DNA of 64,000 nt, from the NCBI RefSeq assembly GCF_031085295.1, contig NZ_JAVFWO010000008.1, forward strand, positions 62,001 through 126,000, written 5' to 3'. The notes under the pieces were generated by a model. It was not told the DNA's origin. It saw only the letters and a list, made by a program, of their open reading frames with translations, and did not search any database. Origin of the DNA: Microbacterium psychrotolerans (GTDB lineage: Bacteria > Actinomycetota > Actinomycetes > Actinomycetales > Microbacteriaceae). Of the stretch, positions 44,311 to 53,748 are shown piece after piece; within the stretch, counting starts at the first letter, position 1, and each line of letters starts with the position of its first letter. The translations under genes were made by a program, and so were the position numbers.

Positions 44311-44340
44311 GGAAAACGGCCGCTGCCCGCGGCCGTTTCC
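44311..44340 (-). terminator. Terminator after tRNA-Thr(CGT)
   Basis: A 10-bp stem (44314-44323 with 44329-44338) with further imperfect pairing. On the minus strand the arm ends in GTTTTCC. It lies directly downstream of the tRNA. Confidence 0.6.
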
Positions 44341-44347
44341 GGTTCTG

Positions 44348-44420
44348 AGCCACCTAAGGGAATCGAACCCTTGACCTATTCATTACGAGTGAATCGCTCT
44401 GCCGACTGAGCTAAGGTGGC
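44348..44420 (-). tRNA. tRNA-Thr (anticodon CGT)
   Basis: A 73-base cloverleaf on the minus strand: acceptor GCCACCT/AGGTGGC, D-arm TTAGCTCAGTCGGCAGAGC, anticodon stem ATTCA/TGAAT with loop CTCGTAA (anticodon CGT), T-arm GGGTTCGATTCCC. CCA is not encoded. Confidence 0.97.
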
Positions 44421-44676
44421 GCGCGTCGCTCGCGCGATGCACAAGCAACGATCTTACAGGGTCTCGCGAGTGCTCGCGAACACGAAGGGTCGCCGACGCT
44501 CCCGCTGTGTTCGGGCGGGTCGCCGCCCGCTCGGTGTCGACGTGTTACGGTCCGGTTCGAACGAGCGTCGCGCGCCACGTAGGTTCGAACGCGGTCCGCG
44601 ACGAAGCGTGCGCGGTCCTCTGGATCGTGTGCGCGGTCACCCGCCGACACGGGCCTCGATCCACAGGAGCACGCAC

Positions 44677-45579
44677 ATGTCCACGCCCAAGAAGCTCATC
44701 GCCACGGCAGCGCTCGCGCTGCCCCTTGCCCTCCTCCTCGCCGGCTGTGCGGGAACCGGGACGGATGCCGCGGCCGGCGGGTCCGCCGAGGACGAGGTCG
44801 TCCGCATCGGCGTCGTCGGCGCCGGCGACCCGTACTGGGAGACCTACAAGGAGGCCGCTGCCGAAGAGGGCATCGAGGTCGAGCTCGTGGACTTCAGCGA
44901 GTACACGCAGCCCAACCCCGCACTCTCGGCCGATGAACTCGACCTGAACCAGTTCCAGCACATCATCTACCTCGCCACGTACAACGTGCAGAGCGACGAC
45001 GACCTGCAGCCGATCGGCGCCACCGCGATCTACCCGCTGGGCCTCTACTCGACGCAGTACGCGTCGGTCGACGACATCCCCGAGGGATCCACGGTCGCCG
45101 TGCCGAACGACGAGTCGAATCAGGCACGTGGGCTTCTCGTGCTGCAGTCGGCCGGACTCATCGAGCTCGCCGAGGGCGGCTCGGTGTTCTCCACCGTCGC
45201 CGACGTGCTGCCCGAGTCGAAGGTGAAGGTGCAGGCGCTCGACGCCGCGTTCACCGCGACCTCGCTCCCCGACGTCGCGGCCGCGATCATCAACAACGAC
45301 TTCGTCGAGGACGCCGGCCTGAGCTTCGACGACGCGATCGCCACCGACGACCCGTCCGACCCGAGCGCGTTCCCGTACATCAACATCTTCGCGGCCAAGG
45401 CGGAGGATGCCGACAACCCGACGTACCTCAAGCTCGTGGAGATCTACCAGAACACGCAGGACGTCCTCGACGGCGTCGTCGAGGCGTCAGGCGGCACCGC
45501 CGTGCTCGTCAAGACGCCCGTCGACGAGCTCCTCACGTCGCTCACCGACGTCGAGGACGACATCCGCGCCAATTCGTAA
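44677..45579 (+). CDS. metQ: Methionine-binding lipoprotein MetQ (NlpA family)
   Basis: A 300-residue solute-binding lipoprotein. The signal peptide ends at LLLAGC (C24). The NlpA pattern follows: VVRIGVVGAGDPYWETYKEAAAEEGIEVELVDF, ELDLNQFQHIIYLATYN, AIYPLGLYS, VAVPNDESNQARGLLVLQSAGLI and AAIINNDFVEDAGL. These positions bind the amino acid ligand, methionine in characterised members. It is first in metQNI. The 256 bases upstream show no recognisable SAM riboswitch. Confidence 0.94.
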   Translation: MSTPKKLIATAALALPLALLLAGCAGTGTDAAAGGSAEDEVVRIGVVGAGDPYWETYKEAAAEEGIEVELVDFSEYTQPNPALSADELDLNQFQHIIYLATYNVQSDDDLQPIGATAIYPLGLYSTQYASVDDIPEGSTVAVPNDESNQARGLLVLQSAGLIELAEGGSVFSTVADVLPESKVKVQALDAAFTATSLPDVAAAIINNDFVEDAGLSFDDAIATDDPSDPSAFPYINIFAAKAEDADNPTYLKLVEIYQNTQDVLDGVVEASGGTAVLVKTPVDELLTSLTDVEDDIRANS

Positions 45580-45666
45580 GACCGCCACATCGCGGCACTC
45601 GCCTGTGCGGCCCGCCGGCGCCTCGTGCGCGCGGGCCGCACACGCGCGTTCCGCCGAGGAGCACCC

Positions 45667-46704
45667 ATGACCCTCATCCGCCTGAGCGGCGTGACCAAGA
45701 CCTTCCCGGCGTCCGCCAAGGATGCGCCACCCATCTTCGCCGTGGACGACGTCTCGCTCGATGTCGCGGCCGGCGAGGTCTGCGGCATCATCGGCTACTC
45801 CGGCGCCGGCAAGAGCACGGTGCTGCGACTGGTGAACGCACTGGAGACTCCTACCAGCGGCACGGTGGAGATCGACGGCCGCGACATCACCCGTCTCCGC
45901 GAGCGCGAACTGCGTGAACTGCGCGGCGACATCGGCATGATCTTCCAGCAGTTCAACCTCTTCGACTCGCGCACCGTGGCCAAGAACGTCGCATACCCCC
46001 TCGAGGTCGCCGGTCGCCCGCGGGCCGAGATCGCGGCGCGCGTCGACGACCTGCTGCGGTTCGTCGGCCTGGCCGACAAGGCGCGCAGCTACCCCGAGCA
46101 GCTCTCAGGCGGGCAGAAGCAGCGCGTCGGCATCGCTCGAGCGCTCGCGACGAGCCCGCGCATCCTGCTCGCCGACGAGGCCACGAGCGCACTCGATCCC
46201 GACACCACGCAGGAGGTGCTCGCCCTCCTCGCACGCATCAACGCGGAGCTCGGCGTCACGATCCTCGTCATCACGCACGAGATGGACGTCATCCGCACGC
46301 TCGCCGACCGCGTCGTCGTGATGGAGAACGGCCGCATCATCGAGAGCGGCGCCGTCTTCGACGTCCTGTCGGCGCCCCGTCACGCGGCGACGCGCCGGTT
46401 CGTCGCCAGCATCATCGAAGACGTGCCCGCCGGCGACCAGTTGCGCACGCTGCGGGATCGCCACCCCGGACGGATCGTGACGTTCACGGTGCGCGAGGGC
46501 GACGTCACCCAGGCGGACGTGTTCGCCGCACTCTCGTCGCACGGCGTGCGCTTCGAGCTCATCCACGGCGGGATCAACGACATCGCCGGGCGCGTGTTCG
46601 GACATCTCACGCTGGCGCTGACCGGAGAGGCGGATGCCGTGCAGCAGGCGATCGACGCCGCGTCGGCGTTCGCGCCGCTCATCGAGGAGGACGCCCGTGG
46701 ATAG
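45667..46704 (+). CDS. metN: Methionine ABC transporter ATPase MetN
   Basis: A 345-residue ATPase. Walker A is GYSGAGKST, the Q-loop is in IGMIFQQFNLFDSRTV (a MetN feature), the signature is LSGGQKQRVGIARAL, Walker B is ILLADEATSALDPDTT and the switch is VITHEMDVI. The C-terminal NIL domain (about 265-340), which senses intracellular methionine to inhibit transport, is present. It starts at ATG after GAGGAGCACCC. Its end overlaps the metI GTG by eight bases. Confidence 0.96.
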   Translation: MTLIRLSGVTKTFPASAKDAPPIFAVDDVSLDVAAGEVCGIIGYSGAGKSTVLRLVNALETPTSGTVEIDGRDITRLRERELRELRGDIGMIFQQFNLFDSRTVAKNVAYPLEVAGRPRAEIAARVDDLLRFVGLADKARSYPEQLSGGQKQRVGIARALATSPRILLADEATSALDPDTTQEVLALLARINAELGVTILVITHEMDVIRTLADRVVVMENGRIIESGAVFDVLSAPRHAATRRFVASIIEDVPAGDQLRTLRDRHPGRIVTFTVREGDVTQADVFAALSSHGVRFELIHGGINDIAGRVFGHLTLALTGEADAVQQAIDAASAFAPLIEEDARG

Positions 46705-47356
46705 GCTCGTCGATCTGCTTCCCGAGCTCTGGGCGGCGACGGCGGAGACGCTGTACGTAGTGTCGCTGAGCCTCGTGTTCGGCGGCATCGCCGGCCTGTT
46801 CGTCGGGTTGGCGCTGTACGCGACGCGACCGGGGAGTCTCTTCCCGAACCGGTTCCTCTTCGGGACCATCAACGTCATCGTCAACTTCTTCCGACCGATC
46901 CCGTTCGTGATCCTGCTCGCCGCCGTGCAGCCGATCGCCCGCAGCGTCGGCATCCCGGGAATCGGTCCGGAGTTCGGCATCTTCGCGATCACCATCGCGT
47001 CGCTGTTCGCGATCAGCCGCATCGTCGAGCAGAACCTGCTCACGGTCCGGCCCGGCGTCATCGAAGCGGCCCGGGCCACCGGCGCGAGCCGCTCGCGGAT
47101 CCTCCTGCGCCTGCTCCCCCGCGAGGCGCTCGGCCCGCTGATCCTCGGCTACACGTTCATCGTCGTCGCGCTCGTCGACATGACCGCCATCGCCGGTGCG
47201 GTGGCGGCCGGTGGCCTCGGCGAGTTCGCGATCGTCTACGGCTTCAAGCAGTTCAACCCGTGGGTCACCTGGGCGGCTGTGCTCGTCATCATCGTGATCG
47301 TGCAGGCTGTGCAGTTCATCGGCAACGCGCTCGCCCGCAGAGTGCTGCGACGCTGA
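46697..47356 (+). CDS. metI: Methionine ABC transporter permease MetI
   Basis: A 219-residue permease with five hydrophobic helices. The start is a GTG inside the end of metN, giving VDRLVDLLPELWAATAETLYVV, the usual MetI beginning. Coupling-helix sequence GVIEAARATGASRSRILLRLLPREALGPLILGYTF and the late segment GAVAAGGLGEFAIVYGFKQFN are family hallmarks. It ends the metQNI operon, with a strong bidirectional terminator downstream. Confidence 0.95.
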   Translation: MDRLVDLLPELWAATAETLYVVSLSLVFGGIAGLFVGLALYATRPGSLFPNRFLFGTINVIVNFFRPIPFVILLAAVQPIARSVGIPGIGPEFGIFAITIASLFAISRIVEQNLLTVRPGVIEAARATGASRSRILLRLLPREALGPLILGYTFIVVALVDMTAIAGAVAAGGLGEFAIVYGFKQFNPWVTWAAVLVIIVIVQAVQFIGNALARRVLRR

Positions 47357-47382
47357 GCACTGCGGCGGTCGCGGTCGCGGCG

Positions 47383-47430
47383 GCATGAGAGAAGCGGATG
47401 CCGCGGCTGCGGCATCCGCTTCTCTCATGC
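47383..47430. terminator. 22-bp bidirectional terminator between metI and the aminopeptidase gene
   Basis: A perfect 22-bp stem (47383-47404 with 47409-47430) has the loop GGCT. It includes the GCGGATGCC/GGCATCCGC core common to other terminators here. The convergent gene's stop lies 9 bp away. Confidence 0.9.
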
Positions 47431-47438
47431 GTCGGGAT

Positions 47439-49025
47439 TCACTCGCAGCGCAGGCCGTCCTCGGGCGGCGTGCCGTCGAGCAGGTAGGTCTCCACCGCCG
47501 AGTCGACGCACGCATTGCCCTTGTTGTAGCCGGTGTGACCTTCGCCGACCCGGGTGACCAAGACGCCGGACGACAGCTGCTCGGCCAGCGAGACCGACCA
47601 CTCGTACGGGGTCGCGGGGTCGTTCGTCGTGCCCACGACCACGATGGGCGCGGCGCCGTCCGCCGTGATCCGCTCGCGGACGCCGGTCGCCGGGTACGGC
47701 CACACCTCGCAGGGGTCTGGCCCGCTCCAGTACGGGGCGACGGTCGGCGCCTCGGCAGCGAGCAGTGCCTCCGCGGCAGCCTGCTCCTCCTCGGTCGCAT
47801 CCACCGGGTAGTCCATGCAGTTGTACGCGCGGAAGGCCTCGGTCTGGTTGTCGAGGTAGGCGCCGTCCTGACGGTTGTAGTAGAAGTCCGCGAGCTGGAA
47901 CGCCACGTCCGCGTTGCCCTCGAGCACGTCGCTGAGCGCGGTCGTCAGGTAGCCCCAGCTGTCCTGCGAGTAGAGGGCCGCGACGATCGCCGTCATGAGC
48001 GAGTCGGCGCCGAGCATGCGCCCGTCTCCGTTGCGGATCGGGTCGCGGTCGACGCTCGCCAGCAGCGTCCCGAGATCGGCCATCGCCTCGTCCACGGTGC
48101 CGCGGAACGGGCACTCGTCGTCGGTGAGGCAGTCGGCCATGTAGGCGCGCAGGGCGGACTCGAAGCCGATGCCCTGGGTGATCCCGACGTCGAGCCCGGG
48201 GATCGAGGGATCGATCGCGCCGTCGAGCACGAGGCGCCCGACCTTCTCGGGGAACAGCTTCGCGTAGGTCGCGCCCAGGAACGTGCCGTAGGAGTAGCCG
48301 AGATAGTTCAGCTCCTTGTCGCCGAGCACGGCGCGGAGCAGATCCATGTCGCGGGCGGCGTTGTCGGTCGTGATGTAGGGCAGGATGCCGTCACTGTTCG
48401 CCTCGCACGCCTCCCCAAACTCCTGGTGCCGGGCCAGCAGCTCGTCCTTCCAGGCATCCGTTCCCCGTGCGGCCTGCGGGATATCGAAGAGGTACGCGTC
48501 CATCGCGCCCGGGTCGAAGCACGTGACGGCGGTCGACTCGCCGACGCCGCGCGGATCGAACCCGATCACGTCGAAGCGCTGACGCACCGGGTCGCTCACG
48601 GCGAACGAGACCGAGTCGCGGATGAGTCCCACGCCGCTCGCACCCGGTCCGCCCGGGTTGGTGAGCAGTGAGCCGATGGGCTCGCCGCCTCCCTCGGCAC
48701 GGCTGCGGATGACGGACAGCTCGATCTCGCCCTTCGACGGGTCCGTCCAGTCCAGCGGAGCGGTCACCGTCGTGCAGTCGAAGCCGTCGCAGTCGGTCCA
48801 GGCGAGCTCCTGCTCGTAGAACGGGAGCAGGTCGGCCGGCACGCCGTCGACGTCCGCCGCCTTGCTCGACGTCGGACGCGGCGACGCGTCGGGGATCATC
48901 GCAGAGAGACACCCGCTCAGGAGGACGGATGCCGCAGCGAGGCCGGCCACAATGGCGGCGACTCTCGTGCGCGTGCCGAGCCGGGAGAACGGCGATGGCC
49001 GGGATCGGCCGGGGGTGGGGTTCAC
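47439..49025 (-). CDS. Alpha/beta-hydrolase lipoprotein, tripeptidyl aminopeptidase-like
   Basis: A 528-residue secreted hydrolase. The N-terminus has an Arg-rich region, a hydrophobic core and a lipobox SVLLSGC (C39). The TAP-like peptidase fold shows the oxyanion loop LLTNPGGPGASG, nucleophile elbow YLGYSYGTFLG, acid residue region VVGTTNDPATPYEWS and catalytic histidine GEGHTGYN near the C-terminus. Streptomyces relatives remove N-terminal peptides from secreted proteins. It starts at GTG overlapping the holB stop (GTGA), so it is the last gene of the topA-tmk-holB operon. Confidence 0.92.
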   Translation of the reverse strand: MNPTPGRSRPSPFSRLGTRTRVAAIVAGLAAASVLLSGCLSAMIPDASPRPTSSKAADVDGVPADLLPFYEQELAWTDCDGFDCTTVTAPLDWTDPSKGEIELSVIRSRAEGGGEPIGSLLTNPGGPGASGVGLIRDSVSFAVSDPVRQRFDVIGFDPRGVGESTAVTCFDPGAMDAYLFDIPQAARGTDAWKDELLARHQEFGEACEANSDGILPYITTDNAARDMDLLRAVLGDKELNYLGYSYGTFLGATYAKLFPEKVGRLVLDGAIDPSIPGLDVGITQGIGFESALRAYMADCLTDDECPFRGTVDEAMADLGTLLASVDRDPIRNGDGRMLGADSLMTAIVAALYSQDSWGYLTTALSDVLEGNADVAFQLADFYYNRQDGAYLDNQTEAFRAYNCMDYPVDATEEEQAAAEALLAAEAPTVAPYWSGPDPCEVWPYPATGVRERITADGAAPIVVVGTTNDPATPYEWSVSLAEQLSSGVLVTRVGEGHTGYNKGNACVDSAVETYLLDGTPPEDGLRCE

Positions 49026-50242
49026 GGGGTCCTTCCGCTTGCGACGGTGACGAGCATGCTCTCCAGCGCCAGCGCCGGCGCGGCATTCAGTTCGAGATTC
49101 TCACGGGTGACGCCGATGCGATCCACGACCGTCAGGGTGCGCTCAGGCGTCCAGGCGGCGGCCAGCGCACGCAGCTCGGGCTCGAGCTCGCGGTTGATGA
49201 GGACGCCGTCGCGGCCGAACTGCAGCATCAGCACGTCGCGGAACATGGACTCGAGATCGGTGAGCACGCGATCGATGCCGTCGCGCAGACTGCGGGTGGC
49301 GCGGCGCTTCTGGTCGTCTTCGAGGGCGGAGAGCTGTGAGCGCACCGCCGGCGGGACGGCGGCGCCTTCGGCGATGCCGAGGGTGCGCAGGAGCGAGGCG
49401 CGCTCCGCCTCGTCGCGCTCTGCCGTGAGCGCCTTGGCGTCGTCGGTCGCCGCGGCGACGATCGCTCCCGCCACCTCGACGGCGTCTCCGACCCCACGCA
49501 CCGCCAGGACGCCCCGCAGCGTGGCGTCGCGGCGCGCGCGGGCTGCGGCATCCGTCGCCAGTCTCTGGGCCATGCCGATGTGACGCTGGGCGTGTCTCGC
49601 CGACTGCTCGGCGATCACGGGATCGACGGCGCTGCGTCGAACGATGAGATCGGCGACGTCGGCGATGTCGGGCTCCCGCAGCCGCAGGGTGCGCACGCGC
49701 GAGCGGATCGTGGGGAGGAGGTCGGCGTCGCTCGGCGCGCACAGCACCCACACGGTGCGCTCGGGAGGCTCTTCGAGCGCCTTCAGCAGAACGTTCGACG
49801 TGCGCTCCGCCATGCGGTCGGCGTCTTCCATGACGATGACGCGGTACCGGCCCAGCGATGGTGAGAAGTACGAGCGCTCGACAAGCGCCCGGGCGTCCTT
49901 GATGGAGATGATGACGCCTTCGGTGCGCAAGGCCGTCAGGTCGGGATGGGTGCCGGCCAGCACCTGCTGCATCGCCCGCTCGTCGCCCGGCTCGGCGATG
50001 AGGGCCGCCGCGAACGCATGCGCCAGCGTCGAGCGGCCCGACCCCGGCGGGCCGGTGATGAGCCACGCATGCGTCATCGACGCGGGATCGGTTGCCGCCT
50101 CGCGCAGTGCGGCGACCGCCTCGGGCTGTCCCCAGACATCGCCCCACGGCAGGCCTGCGACCGCCGTGCCGGCGTCGTCTCCGCCTCGCGCACCGGTCAT
50201 CGACGCGTCGTCCGCAAGGGTGACATCGGCGACCGGGTCCAT
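49022..50242 (-). CDS. holB: DNA polymerase III subunit delta' (HolB)
   Basis: A 406-residue clamp-loader subunit. The AAA+ region (about 30-230) opens with WGDVWGQPEAVAALREA and has GPPGSGRSTLAHAF, where Arg replaces the Walker A Lys, as expected for the non-hydrolysing delta' subunit. IMEDADRM is the Walker B remnant, followed by NVLLKALEEPPERTVWVL and the SRC-like sensor IRSRVRTLRL. A helical C-terminal collar domain follows. It lies 44 bp after tmk. The start ATG is tentative because a second ATG fourteen codons in is possible. Confidence 0.93.
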   Translation of the reverse strand: MDPVADVTLADDASMTGARGGDDAGTAVAGLPWGDVWGQPEAVAALREAATDPASMTHAWLITGPPGSGRSTLAHAFAAALIAEPGDERAMQQVLAGTHPDLTALRTEGVIISIKDARALVERSYFSPSLGRYRVIVMEDADRMAERTSNVLLKALEEPPERTVWVLCAPSDADLLPTIRSRVRTLRLREPDIADVADLIVRRSAVDPVIAEQSARHAQRHIGMAQRLATDAAARARRDATLRGVLAVRGVGDAVEVAGAIVAAATDDAKALTAERDEAERASLLRTLGIAEGAAVPPAVRSQLSALEDDQKRRATRSLRDGIDRVLTDLESMFRDVLMLQFGRDGVLINRELEPELRALAAAWTPERTLTVVDRIGVTRENLELNAAPALALESMLVTVASGRTP

Positions 50243-50286
50243 GCGGACCAGCCTAACCGCGACCTCCGACGACAAGCGCCGCCGGC

Positions 50287-50964
50287 TCAGGCGAGAAGGG
50301 CGGCCACGTGCTCGCGCACTGCTGCGGCGAGCTCGTCGGCGGGGCGGGCCGCGTCGAGCACGAGGAAACGGGCGGGCTCGGCGGCCGCGAGCGCCAGGAA
50401 CTCCTCGCGTACGCGGGCGTGGAAGTGCTCCTTCTCTGCCTCGAGCCGGTCGAACGGCTTGTCGTCGGCGTCGAGCCGTGCGCGCGCCGTCGCGGGATCG
50501 AGGTCGAGCAGCACGGTCACGTCGGGCAGCAGGCCCTCCGTCGCCCACAACGACAGCTGGCGCACCTCGTCGCGGCCGAGCACCCGCCCGGCGCCCTGGT
50601 AGGCGACGGACGAGTCCAGGTAGCGGTCTTGGATCACGACATCGCCGCGCACGAGGGCGGGCCGCACCAGCGTCTCGACGTGGTGCGCACGATCCGCGGC
50701 GTACAGCAGGGCTTCGGCACGGGCGGCGACCTCGCCCCGGTGGTGCAGGACGATGTCGCGGATGAGCACGCCCACCTCGGTGCCGCCCGGCTCCCGGGTG
50801 CGCACCACGGTGCGCCCGGCATCCGTCAGCCACTCCTCGAGGAGCGCCGCCTGGGTGGTCTTGCCGACCCCGTCGCCGCCCTCGAACGTGACGAACAGGC
50901 CGGCCGCCGACGGCCGCCCTTCGGCGGGCTCAGGAACCGATCGTGCCGCCGTGTCCGCCGTCAC
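50287..50964 (-). CDS. tmk: Thymidylate kinase
   Basis: A 225-residue kinase phosphorylating dTMP. The P-loop is FVTFEGGDGVGKTTQ (about residues 24-38), the DR motif is in VVIQDRYLDSSVAYQGAGR, and TREPGGTEVG supplies substrate contacts. The lid region is short and followed by KPFDRLEAEKEHFHARVREEF. It starts at GTG overlapping the topA stop (GTGA), with a ~20-residue N-terminal extension before the P-loop domain. The order topA-tmk-holB is typical of actinobacteria. Confidence 0.96.
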   Translation of the reverse strand: MTADTAARSVPEPAEGRPSAAGLFVTFEGGDGVGKTTQAALLEEWLTDAGRTVVRTREPGGTEVGVLIRDIVLHHRGEVAARAEALLYAADRAHHVETLVRPALVRGDVVIQDRYLDSSVAYQGAGRVLGRDEVRQLSLWATEGLLPDVTVLLDLDPATARARLDADDKPFDRLEAEKEHFHARVREEFLALAAAEPARFLVLDAARPADELAAAVREHVAALLA

Positions 50965-53681
50965 TTCTTCTTCGCCGCGGGCTTGCGGGTCGTCGTCGTG
51001 CGTCGCGCGGGGCGCTTGGCCGGACCCTTCGCCCGCTTGTCGGCCAGCAGCTGCACCGCCCGCTCGAACGTGACCTCCATCGCGTCCTCGCCGCGCGGGA
51101 TCGTCGCGTTCGTCTCGCCGTCGGTGACGTACGGCCCGAAGCGGCCGTCCTTCAGTTTGATCGGCTTGCCGCTGGTGGGGTCCACCTCGAACTCCTTCAG
51201 CGCCGAGGAGGCGCCGCGGGCGCCGTACTTCGGCTGCGCGTAGACCGCGAGTGCCTCTTCGAGCGTGATGTCGAAGATCTGCTGCTCGCTCTGCAGCGTC
51301 CGCGAGTCGGTGCCCTTCTTGAGGTAGGGACCGTAACGGCCGTTCTGCGCGGTGATCGGCTCCTGGGTCTCGGGGTCGACCCCGACGGTGCGCGGGAGGT
51401 CGAGCAGCTGCAGCGCGGTGTCGAGGTCGATGGTGTCGACCGACATGGACTTGAACAGGGACGCCGTCCGCGGCTTGGGCGCGGCCTCCTTCTTCGCACC
51501 GCGCTTCTTCGGCGCCGGCTCGGGCTCGACCGCGACGACCTCGCCGGTCTCCTCGTCGACCTCTTCCGCCGCGGGCGGGTCGGTCTCCTGCACATACGGG
51601 CCGAAGCGTCCGTCCTTCACGACCACGAGCTTGCCGTTGGCCGGGTTCTCGCCCAGCACGCGGTCGCCTGCGACGGGTGCGTCGATGAGCTCCTGGGCAC
51701 GGGCCGGCGTCAGCTCGTCGGGCGCGAGATCCTCGGGGATGTTGACACGGCGGGGCTCGGCATCCGGATTCTCCTTGTCGGGCACCTCGAGGTACGGCCC
51801 GTACTTGCCGAACCGCAGGGTGGCGACATCGCCGATCGGCGTGGAGTTGAGCGCGCGGGCGTCGATCTCGCCCAGGTTCTCGACGATGTTGCGGAGGCCC
51901 ACGTGGTCGGTCGAGCCGAAGTAGAACTCCTGCAGCCAGTCCTGGCGCTTCTGCTCGCCGCGCGCGATGGCGTCGAGGTCGTCCTCGAGGGCCGCCGTGA
52001 AGTCGTAGTCGACGAGGTCGGCGAAGTGCTGTTCGAGCAGGCGCACCACGCTGAACGCGAGCCAGCTCGGGATCAGGGCCTGACCTCGCTTCGTGACGTA
52101 GCCGCGGTTCAGGATCACGTCGATGATGCTCGCGAAGGTCGACGGGCGGCCGATGCCCTTCTCCTCCAGCGCCTTGACGAGGCTGGCCTCGGTGTAGCGG
52201 GGCTTGGGGCTCGTCGAGTGTCCCTTGGGCTCGACCTCGCGAAGCCGCAGTACGTCGCCCACTGCCATGGCGGGAAGCGCCTGGTCGTCGGACTTGTCGG
52301 CGTCGCTGCGCTTCTCGTCGCGGCCCTCTTCGTAGGCCTCGAGGAAGCCCTTGAAAGTGTAGACGGTTCCGGATGCCGTGAACTCGGCACGACGCTCGCC
52401 CGCCTGGACCTCGAGGGTCACGGTGGTCGTCTCGTACTTCGCGTCCGACATCTGGCTGGCCATCGTGCGCTTCCAGATGAGGTCGTACAGTCGCAGTTCG
52501 TCGCGGTCGAGCTGACTCGACACGTCGGAGGGCGTGCGGAACGTCTCCCCCGACGGGCGGATCGCCTCGTGCGCCTCCTGGGCGTTCTTGCTGTTGTTGC
52601 GGTAGGTGCGCGGGTTCAGCGGCACCGATGCGGCGCCGTACATCGCGACCGCCTGCTCGCGCGCGGCCTGGATGGCCTGCGTCGAGAGCGCGGTCGAGTC
52701 GGTGCGCATATAAGTGATGTACCCCTTCTCGTAGAGACGCTGCGCCACGCCCATGGCGTGCTTGGCGCTCATCGAGAGCTTGCGTCCGGCCTCCTGCTGG
52801 AGCGTGGACGTCGTGAAGGGGGGCTTGGGGCTGCGGGTTCCGGGCTTGGACTCCAGAGCGGTGACGGATGCCTCGGCCGCCGCTTCGATGGCAGCGGCGA
52901 GTTCGCGCACCTGCGCCTCGTCGAGGACGACGACGGCCTTCTTCAGCTGCCCCTTGTCGTCGAAGTCCGTACCGCGGGCGAGCACTGCACCGTCGACGCG
53001 CGCCAGGCGGGTCGAGAACGACTCGTCGATCCCCTGGGGACGGTTCGGCGCGGCGAGGGCTTCGATGTCCCAGTAGGACGCCGAGACGAACGCCATGCGC
53101 TCGCGCTCGCGATCGACCACCAGGCGGGTGGCGGCCGACTGGACGCGGCCCGCCGACGTGCCCTGCTGCACCTTGTACCAGAGCACAGGGCTGACGTCCC
53201 AGCCGTACAGGCGGTCGAGGATCCGGCGGGTCTCCTGAGCGTCGACGAGCGCGAGGTCGAGCTCGCGCGTGTTGCCGACCGCGGCCTGGATGGCGTCCTT
53301 GGTGATCTCGTGGAACACCATGCGCTTGACCGGGACCTTGGGCTTCAGCGTCTGCAGCAGGTGCCACGCGATGGCTTCGCCTTCGCGATCTTCATCGGTG
53401 GCGAGCAGGAGCTCGTCCGCTCCCTTCAGCGCGCGCTTGAGCTCGGCGACGGTCTTCTTGCCGCGCTCGCTCTCGACGTAGTAAGGGTCGAAGCCGTTCT
53501 CGACGTCGATCGAGTACTTCCCGTACGCCTGCTTCTTGTCTGCCGGGATGTCGCGCTTATCCGCGAGGTCGCGGATGTGACCGACCGAACTCAGCACCTC
53601 GTAGCCGTCGCCGAGATACCCCTGGATCGACCTCATCTTCGTCGGTGACTCGACGATGACGAGCTTCTTGCCTTCTGCCAA
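50961..53681 (-). CDS. topA: DNA topoisomerase I
   Basis: A 906-residue type IA topoisomerase relaxing negative supercoils. The Toprim domain has KLVIVESPTKMRSIQGYLG and LLLATDEDREGEAIAWHLL. The catalytic tyrosine is in KGYITYMRTDSTALS (about residue 324). The C-terminal ~300 residues hold several FGPYV/YGPYL repeats, the actinobacterial type of C-terminal DNA-binding domain without zinc fingers, ending in a Lys/Arg tail. I start at a TTG giving LAEGKKLVIV, with GAAAGGA eight bases before it; an ATG ten codons upstream is the alternative (53711). Confidence 0.95.
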   Translation of the reverse strand: MAEGKKLVIVESPTKMRSIQGYLGDGYEVLSSVGHIRDLADKRDIPADKKQAYGKYSIDVENGFDPYYVESERGKKTVAELKRALKGADELLLATDEDREGEAIAWHLLQTLKPKVPVKRMVFHEITKDAIQAAVGNTRELDLALVDAQETRRILDRLYGWDVSPVLWYKVQQGTSAGRVQSAATRLVVDRERERMAFVSASYWDIEALAAPNRPQGIDESFSTRLARVDGAVLARGTDFDDKGQLKKAVVVLDEAQVRELAAAIEAAAEASVTALESKPGTRSPKPPFTTSTLQQEAGRKLSMSAKHAMGVAQRLYEKGYITYMRTDSTALSTQAIQAAREQAVAMYGAASVPLNPRTYRNNSKNAQEAHEAIRPSGETFRTPSDVSSQLDRDELRLYDLIWKRTMASQMSDAKYETTTVTLEVQAGERRAEFTASGTVYTFKGFLEAYEEGRDEKRSDADKSDDQALPAMAVGDVLRLREVEPKGHSTSPKPRYTEASLVKALEEKGIGRPSTFASIIDVILNRGYVTKRGQALIPSWLAFSVVRLLEQHFADLVDYDFTAALEDDLDAIARGEQKRQDWLQEFYFGSTDHVGLRNIVENLGEIDARALNSTPIGDVATLRFGKYGPYLEVPDKENPDAEPRRVNIPEDLAPDELTPARAQELIDAPVAGDRVLGENPANGKLVVVKDGRFGPYVQETDPPAAEEVDEETGEVVAVEPEPAPKKRGAKKEAAPKPRTASLFKSMSVDTIDLDTALQLLDLPRTVGVDPETQEPITAQNGRYGPYLKKGTDSRTLQSEQQIFDITLEEALAVYAQPKYGARGASSALKEFEVDPTSGKPIKLKDGRFGPYVTDGETNATIPRGEDAMEVTFERAVQLLADKRAKGPAKRPARRTTTTRKPAAKKK

Positions 53682-53748
53682 CGGGGGCGTCCTTTCTTCG
53701 ACGCAAACCATACACGCCAGTTATCGGTACAGGCGCTGTGAGCCGGGA

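Noticed and set aside
44421..44676. SAM riboswitch or T-box upstream of metQ
   Set aside because: I looked for paired stems and conserved cores of SAM or T-box leaders and found none recognisable.
50035..50060. Defective HolB because Walker A Lys is replaced by Arg
   Set aside because: Delta' subunits normally lack a functional Walker A, so this is expected for the family.
50287..53367. Long Arg/Gly-rich minus-strand frame merging topA and tmk
   Set aside because: In its first part it is the out-of-frame shadow of topA; only the tmk portion carries motifs, and tmk has its own GTG start.
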